DNA of 64,000 nt from Dreissena polymorpha (lineage: Eukaryota > Mollusca > Bivalvia > Myida > Dreissenidae): positions 83,089,183 to 83,153,182 of the forward strand of contig NC_068356.1 of NCBI RefSeq assembly GCF_020536995.1, written 5' to 3'. The notes beneath the pieces are model-generated. The model made no database searches, was not told the origin of the DNA, and worked only from the letters and a program-made list of their open reading frames with translations. Of this stretch, positions 58,357 to 64,000 are shown piece by piece. Within the stretch, counting starts at the first letter, position 1, and each line of letters starts with the position of its first letter. Position numbers and translations under genes: made by a program.

Positions 58357-60800
58357 AGTATCTATCTATCTATATATACTGCTAGTCGCCAACAATTAGC
58401 ATTACAAGCAGGTGCGTGTCAGTGCTAGGAAATTAAGGAAGAAGTGTATAGGAGATAAAAGTAATACATAATGTATTTGTGAGACATAGAAACAATGGTG
58501 ATAGTGTTAGTTAAAAGAAGGAATATACAGATAAAAGGTTAAAAACAGCCAACCTGCTTAGAAACTGTGGTCTAGTTTGGTCACCCCCCAGCCTAAACTG
58601 GTCCAGGGTAGGTGCCTGTACAATATTGGCTGGTAGAGAGTTCCATAGGACAATAGTGGCTGGATAGAAGGAGAATTTATAGTAGTTGCTTGGAGTAGGG
58701 ATTTGTCTGAATGAAAGAGGGTGCAAATGTCTAGTGAGCCGGGTCGGAGGAGTGACATAGGGAGGCATTGGTACAGCAACCAGTCCGTGGACAATTTTAT
58801 AGAACATTAGTAGCCGGGAGTCATACCTTCTGTTCTCGAGTGAACGCCACCCTAATTTGTCTAGCATGTGTGTGACACTGTTGTGATATGAGTAATCATT
58901 TGTAACCCATCGAGCGGCCCTGCGTTGGACCATCTCGATCTTGTTTATGTTGTGTTGTGTGTGTGGGCTCCACACTGAGCTACTATACTCAAGTTGTGGG
59001 CGGACCAGGGTTTTGAAGGCAAATTCTCTAATGCGTGGGTGTTTTATGGGAATGTTTCGTTTGATGAAGTTTAGTGTTTGACTGGCTGTTGCAGTAACCT
59101 GGTTTATGTGTTTATTCCAGCTGAGGTCAGATGTGATGCTAACACCCAAGTATTTAGCTTCACTAACTGTTTCTAGAATATGACCGTGGAGTGTGTAAGT
59201 GGATTTGTAGGGACGTTTTGACCTGGTGATGTTCATAACCGTACACTTGGAAGGATTAAATTCCATATCCCAAGTGTGTTCCCATTTTTGTAGCCGATCT
59301 AGATCTTCTTGCAGGGTATTTTGTTCAGTGGGATTGTTGACCGTGATGTAGACAGCAGTGTCATCAGCAAATAACCGGACCTGTGACACTATGTTTTCTG
59401 GCAGATCGTTTATGTAGAGCAAGAAGAGGAGAGGGCCGAGAACAGAGCCCTGGGGGACACCTGATGTGACTGGAACCTCGTCTGAATTGTCACCATTTAC
59501 CAAGACAGACTGAAGTCGACCTATAAGGAAAGATTTAACCCATTGTAATGTGCTATCTTGGATGCCGTGTTGGTGCAGTTTGTAGAGTAACTTCATGTGA
59601 TTGACCTTGTCGAACGCTTTCGAGAAATCCAGGAGTATTAGATCTGTTTGTTGACCATGAATAAGGTTCCTGGATAAGTCCTCTACAAGTCCTATGAGCT
59701 GTGTCTCGCATGACAGTTTTGACCTAAAGCCATGCTGGAGATGGAAAAGAATGTTGTTGACCTGGAAGTGTTTGGTGATGTTTGAGGCGACGATATGTTC
59801 CATGACTTTGCAAAGAACACATGTCAGTGAAATCGGCCTGTAGTTAGCAGGGTTACTTTTGTCGCCTTTTTTGAAAAGGGGGGTGACGTTCGCCTTGATC
59901 CAGTCGGAGGGGACAGTGCCTGTGTCTAGAGATTTTTGAAAGAGTCTGGTAACCAAGGGGGCAATTTGTATGCTTAGATTTTTGAGGACAATAGGCTTGA
60001 TATTGTCAGGGCCGCAAGCTTTGCCAGTCTGCAAGTTGGACAGAAGCTTTTGGACACCACTTACACTTATAGAGATTTCGGGCATTTTGGGGTATTTTGT
60101 CTTAGGGGTGTTCCTGAACAGGGTTTGGGCTTTCATTAAACAGAGTTGACCTAATTTTAGAGGATTCATTGGGGTGAAGACGGACTGAAATTGGCGATTG
60201 AGGAAGTTTGCTTGACCCTTGCTATCAGTGATAAGATTATCATTTTCCAGTAGAGGAGCGATACCTTGGGTATCCTGTTTAGCATTTTTGATTGTGGAGA
60301 AGAGCTTCTTACGGGAGAAATTTTGACCTGTGTGGGGGGTGTCTGGATCACCGGACTGCGCTTCGAGTACGTATTCAAGGTAACTGTTGTGGGCCTGATT
60401 TATTTTATTTTTAACCTGATTTCTGAGTTTTCTATACTGTTGTTTGACCTTGGGACTGCCAGTTTTCTGTTTAACATATAATTTATTTCTTTTTCTTATT
60501 TGTCTTAGGATACTTTGGGTGATCCAGGGAAGAGAGGGTTTTGATCCTAACCTCTTTGAGGGAATAAAGAGGTCTGATCCCTCTCGGAGAAGGTCCTTGA
60601 ATTCAGTCCATAGCTCTTCGATGGACTTAGATTGGTAATTTGTGAACATGGTAGGGGACCTAGAAACAATGTATTGTTGAAAGTTGACCCAATTTGCTTT
60701 AAGGAATAGGTGTACAGTGCGGGGCTTTTGTCGATTTAGTCGGGGTTTGATATCGGAAGTGATTTGTAATAGATATACTAGATGTTCCATGCATTTAGTA
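58357..60800 (-). mobile_element. 5'-truncated jockey/I-like LINE
   Basis: The 3' end on the minus strand is a short GATA-repeat tail (58357-58378) after a 3' UTR of about 130 bases. The 5' end near 60800 falls inside the linker before the RT, so the endonuclease is missing, as expected from incomplete reverse transcription. Same family as 34280-37090. Confidence 0.8.
58511..60790 (-). CDS. LINE reverse transcriptase, open 759-codon frame
   Basis: Uninterrupted from 60790 to 58511. Residues about 1-250 are the pre-RT linker (PSLPWITQSILRQIRKRNKL). The RT domain spans about 285-560: KACGPDNIKPIVLKNLSIQI, LFKKGDKSNPANYRPISLTC, LQHGFRSKLSCETQLIGLVE, LLDFSKAFDKVNHMKLLYKL (first catalytic Asp), SGVPQGSVLGPLLFLLYIND and RLFADDTAVYI (intact FADD box). 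The C-terminal part has KYLGVSITSDLSWNKHI and VLWNSLPANI. All catalytic residues are present, but the endonuclease is absent, so the copy cannot mobilise itself. The open frame indicates a young insertion. Confidence 0.9.
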   Translation of the reverse strand: MEHLVYLLQITSDIKPRLNRQKPRTVHLFLKANWVNFQQYIVSRSPTMFTNYQSKSIEELWTEFKDLLREGSDLFIPSKRLGSKPSLPWITQSILRQIRKRNKLYVKQKTGSPKVKQQYRKLRNQVKNKINQAHNSYLEYVLEAQSGDPDTPHTGQNFSRKKLFSTIKNAKQDTQGIAPLLENDNLITDSKGQANFLNRQFQSVFTPMNPLKLGQLCLMKAQTLFRNTPKTKYPKMPEISISVSGVQKLLSNLQTGKACGPDNIKPIVLKNLSIQIAPLVTRLFQKSLDTGTVPSDWIKANVTPLFKKGDKSNPANYRPISLTCVLCKVMEHIVASNITKHFQVNNILFHLQHGFRSKLSCETQLIGLVEDLSRNLIHGQQTDLILLDFSKAFDKVNHMKLLYKLHQHGIQDSTLQWVKSFLIGRLQSVLVNGDNSDEVPVTSGVPQGSVLGPLLFLLYINDLPENIVSQVRLFADDTAVYITVNNPTEQNTLQEDLDRLQKWEHTWDMEFNPSKCTVMNITRSKRPYKSTYTLHGHILETVSEAKYLGVSITSDLSWNKHINQVTATASQTLNFIKRNIPIKHPRIREFAFKTLVRPQLEYSSSVWSPHTQHNINKIEMVQRRAARWVTNDYSYHNSVTHMLDKLGWRSLENRRYDSRLLMFYKIVHGLVAVPMPPYVTPPTRLTRHLHPLSFRQIPTPSNYYKFSFYPATIVLWNSLPANIVQAPTLDQFRLGGDQTRPQFLSRLAVFNLLSVYSFF

Positions 60801-62399
60801 TGTGTTTTGTTAGAAAAGCTATCATAGGGATGATGATAATATAATGATGATAAATATGTGATGAAAAGGTGCTACCGGTACATATCTTAAATTATTTAAA
60901 TGTGTTAAAGACTTAAATGTGTTATAACTATAAGGAAGTATATTTAATGTACCAATTCATTAAAATATGTTGTGTTATGTATCATGGTATTGTTATTTAA
61001 TAAAGCAGTATAACTTTTTAAGATATTGTGTTACTCTTAGAGCATATTTTTATCTACAAAATTGAATAATACAGACTAAAACACAATTAACGCGCTTCAA
61101 AATTGACCCCACCATTTTTCAATTTGACTCCTCAAAATTTCAGTCCAGGGGTCATTGACTCTTGGTTTTTAAAATCTATTGAAATCCCTGATTTCATGCA
61201 TAATATGGTCAAAACATTTATTCGACACGTGATGCTCTTTAACAAATTATCGTTGAATTAATTATGCACAACTGTAAATGTTTCGTTTGATTCTCAAATG
61301 AGCATTATTCAATTTGTAATCCAAAACACGCTTCCGAATTTTAATGCTAACGCGACATTAACAAATTCTAGGGTCAAATAAACAGTGCTTTATTCTTTGT
61401 CTCAATAAAAAGCGCGCGAAAATGATGCAGACATGTATAACGTCACATAGAAAGTGCGGATGCATTATGTGTTGTATAAAAAATGAACATCACGTCAGGC
61501 GATTTACGTGTGTTCAGTGGAAAAAAACCTGCCCCGATTGGATGTTATTTCATCACATCTTTAAATAGTAACAAATGCCAAAATTTATTTGATACTTTAG
61601 AAAAATGGCGAATGTTTGTGATTCTTGAGCAATTTTATGGTATTTACCAGAATTTGCTATACAACTGGAATACATGTATATGGGATTATCGGGTAGTGTC
61701 AGAGTAGCGACGGGAAAAGAAGTAAGTATATGCAGTAATAGATAGAAAGTATGGTTGATACGGAATCGATCAAGACGGGATTATGCGTGAAAGGGTAAAA
61801 CTTTTTTTTAATGTCGTTATCAATGACGCCATTGCTATTTTTTTCTTTAAGAGTCATATCGCACCAAATAACGTCATTTCACTCTACAAATGTAATAGAA
61901 AAAACATATGGAGGGTGCAGCCCATACACCCCCCCCCCCCCCCGCCCCCAGCACTGGGTAAGTTTTAAGTGATTTTTTTTAACTTTCAATTACATGATTT
62001 AATAATATTGATATATCCTTTAAGCAAGTTGCATACGTACATACACCCGTAGTAAACCTTGTTTTTGGGCATAAACCGGAATCATGGTGGTTGTTCTGAT
62101 GGTTTTTATGATAGGTTGAATCTCACCAGGCTGGAAAAAAGAATTGTTAAAATGATAAATATTCAAAGACGATCACTACACAATAATTGGAACACTTTTC
62201 TATGGTATACATAGATGTTTTATGTGAAAACCATAAGTATAAATTGACTTTTAAAAACAGGCATCTTGTATGGAGAAAATAAAAAAAAATAATAAAAATC
62301 GACCTACCCTACCTAGAAATTTTGGCAATGTTACCAGAACCACAACATTATTTTTTTTAGGCCTTATTTAAAAAAAGTCAATAACATAGATGGGTTGCC
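60801..62399. other. Gene-free spacer with repeat fragments
   Basis: Contains inverted counterparts of the 51040 and 51540 repeats (62290-62370 and 61165-61185) and a poly-C run at 61928-61943. A 74-codon frame at 61483-61707 has no recognisable similarity. Confidence 0.45.
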
Positions 62400-62477
62400 C
62401 GTCAACTCGCACGGCTTTTGGTCAACTCGCACGGCTTTTCTGGTCAACTCGCGCTTTTTGAAGTCAACTCGCACCCC
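62400..62477. repeat. Short minisatellite, GTCAACTCGC units
   Basis: Four copies of gtcaactcgc, the first two followed by acggctttt (unit about 19-24 bases). Confidence 0.9.
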
Positions 62478-62879
62478 CAAAAAATATATTCAGAAATAAA
62501 TGTAGGATATAATATGATCAATAGTTTATAAGTAATGTATAAATCATAGAAATTATGTCTTTTTTAATTATCTGAATAAATGGTTGTCACATTTAATGTC
62601 TCTTTTACACTTGTGGTCGGTGTTTGTCACGGGTTTTATGAATGTGTGTAAGAGGTGTGAAAGGTGTTATATACAACGAAGAATAATTAAAATGACAAAA
62701 CATGTATAAGAACCATTCATTTCATTATATACTTAATATTTCATAACTTAAGAAAAGTGTCTTTAACAAAATACTTAACCATGCAGCCCTAGTGTTATAA
62801 TTATTACGCATTTCATTTGCACTAAAAATATATTTAGCAAGGTTTATAATGTCTTTTATTTGCCGACTGCATTAGAATG

Positions 62880-63720
62880 TCAAACAAAATGAAATGTGAC
62901 CCATTTTTATACCGGAACTCTGATAAAGTAGACCCATTTTGATACAAGATTTTTGAAAAAGCATACCCATTTGTATACGATCCCATTGAGAAAGTAGACC
63001 CATTTCAATACAAGAATTTTGATAAACTGGACCCTTAGTTGAGCTAGAGATATAATCTAATTGGTCGCTTTTCAATTCGTCTATCGTTATAGAAATATCC
63101 ATTTTCAATATGTTTTCAACTTTTAATAAATCCTATATTTAAGTATGACCGGAAATAAAATATGTTTTCTTTGTTTACTTTCAAAGCCTGTGACAACGAT
63201 TTTTTGATTCCACACATAATCAAAATTGTCTACAAAACATATATTATTATCCAAGATGTAACAATGACAGCCAGGAATGACAGAGTATGATTCCGTGTAC
63301 ACATGTAGCGTTATGTTGGTTATTTTGACAGTCGTCTAATTCCGACACAATTTTCATAAATCATTTGCAGTAACTGCACTTTTCCCGGCACTTTCAGATT
63401 ATGTAACGATTTCGTCACTTTATATTTGACGTATTTTAATATATGACGTCAGTGCATATCATCTTGGTCGATCAAGCAACATATCAAAACAGTCAAGTTT
63501 CTGCATCTCTCCCGCTACTGAAATTTACTTTTTGATACCCATGTATATACATGTACAAGAATGACATTTATCATACCCATTTTGATACTGATACCTTCAA
63601 ATCTACATGCATTTATATACAAGCACATTTCTGATTTCAATACCCATATCTATACTTAGATGCTCAAAACCATACCCATTTCTATAATTGTAGTCGAAAA
63701 ACACAACCCATAAAATCGGC
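62880..63720 (-). repeat. 33-bp in-frame repeat blocks
   Basis: Acccat-type cores recur about every 33 bases at 62898-63030 and again, less regularly, at 63536-63710. On the minus strand the first block reads as repeats of 11 residues (CIKMGLLYQSS type) in a 78-codon frame ending at 62872. The segment 63035-63530 lacks the repeat. I do not recognise a protein family. Confidence 0.5.
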
Positions 63721-64000
63721 ACACCCCTATAGACCCGTATATAGGAAGTTACCCCCCCCCCTTACCACCTCATGTGATTTCTAATTTATGTGACGATAAT
63801 CGAAATCATGCTAGTGATGTTTTGAATTTTTTATTTGTTAAGAAGTCAATAATTGTACCGACGCCCAATTTCGATGATTATATGAGATGTTTTTGTTATG
63901 CGTCATTGAGAACACAGAATATATTGTGTTTGTGATACTGTTATCACTCGATCCAAGTATTTTTAACGAAAAGTGGAATATTTGTAATTTGCGTATTATA
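63721..64000. other. Window end, no feature seen
   Basis: AT-rich, with a poly-C run near 63753. No gene. Confidence 0.4.

Noticed and set aside
61483-61707. A 74-codon plus-strand frame
   Set aside because: No similarity, no conserved motif, and surrounding sequence is repeat-derived.

Overview
The window reads as nuclear DNA of a bivalve mollusc. The support is AT-rich non-coding sequence with spliced genes, a four-exon FAIM gene, an intron-poor B-box/NHL protein of a kind expanded in bivalves, tRNA-derived SINEs of molluscan type, and many pearl-like elements (hairpin ends, tandem-repeat cores rich in TCAAGGTCA). I cannot name the species. Coding density is low: three host loci are well supported and most of the rest is layered mobile DNA.

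Layout. 1-690 is a GC-rich CCGG-dense array. 1152-2346 is a TTAA-flanked foldback element carrying a deleted mariner (1364-2124). 2822-4015 (+) encodes a B-box/NHL TRIM-like protein. 5.5-7.6 kb holds degenerate bivalve repeat and a 34-bp minisatellite. 7.74-9.64 kb (-) is a decayed two-ORF LINE. 10.03-17.27 kb (+) is a second LINE split by a 5.7-kb element with terminal inverted repeats (10541-16287). That element carries a decayed, apparently spliced gene ending in a cysteine-rich CXC-like module, and is the best candidate here for an undescribed mobile system.

17.84-31.37 kb is a tandem segmental duplication. Unit A (about 17838-27064) keeps a minus-strand gene with two LRAT-like domains, both with Ser where the catalytic Cys should be, followed by an exon encoding a RING finger. 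Unit B (27065-31372) has lost almost all of that gene. Comparing the units gives empty sites for several insertions.

32-41 kb is repeats: a SINE, a 141-bp palindrome, a broken jockey/I-like LINE with a nested element, pearl-like elements and a long CTA microsatellite. 41853-43644 (+) is FAIM, complete in four exons. 47.16-47.94 kb (-) is an LTR-retrotransposon integrase fossil. 49-58 kb is gene-poor, with tandem duplications, hairpins, a 1.65-kb pearl-like element and a 1.8-kb TIR element. 58357-60790 (-) is a LINE with an open 759-codon reverse-transcriptase frame. 61-64 kb is gene-poor with short repeats.

The host genes do not form an operon or shared pathway; each is an independent unit among mobile DNA.
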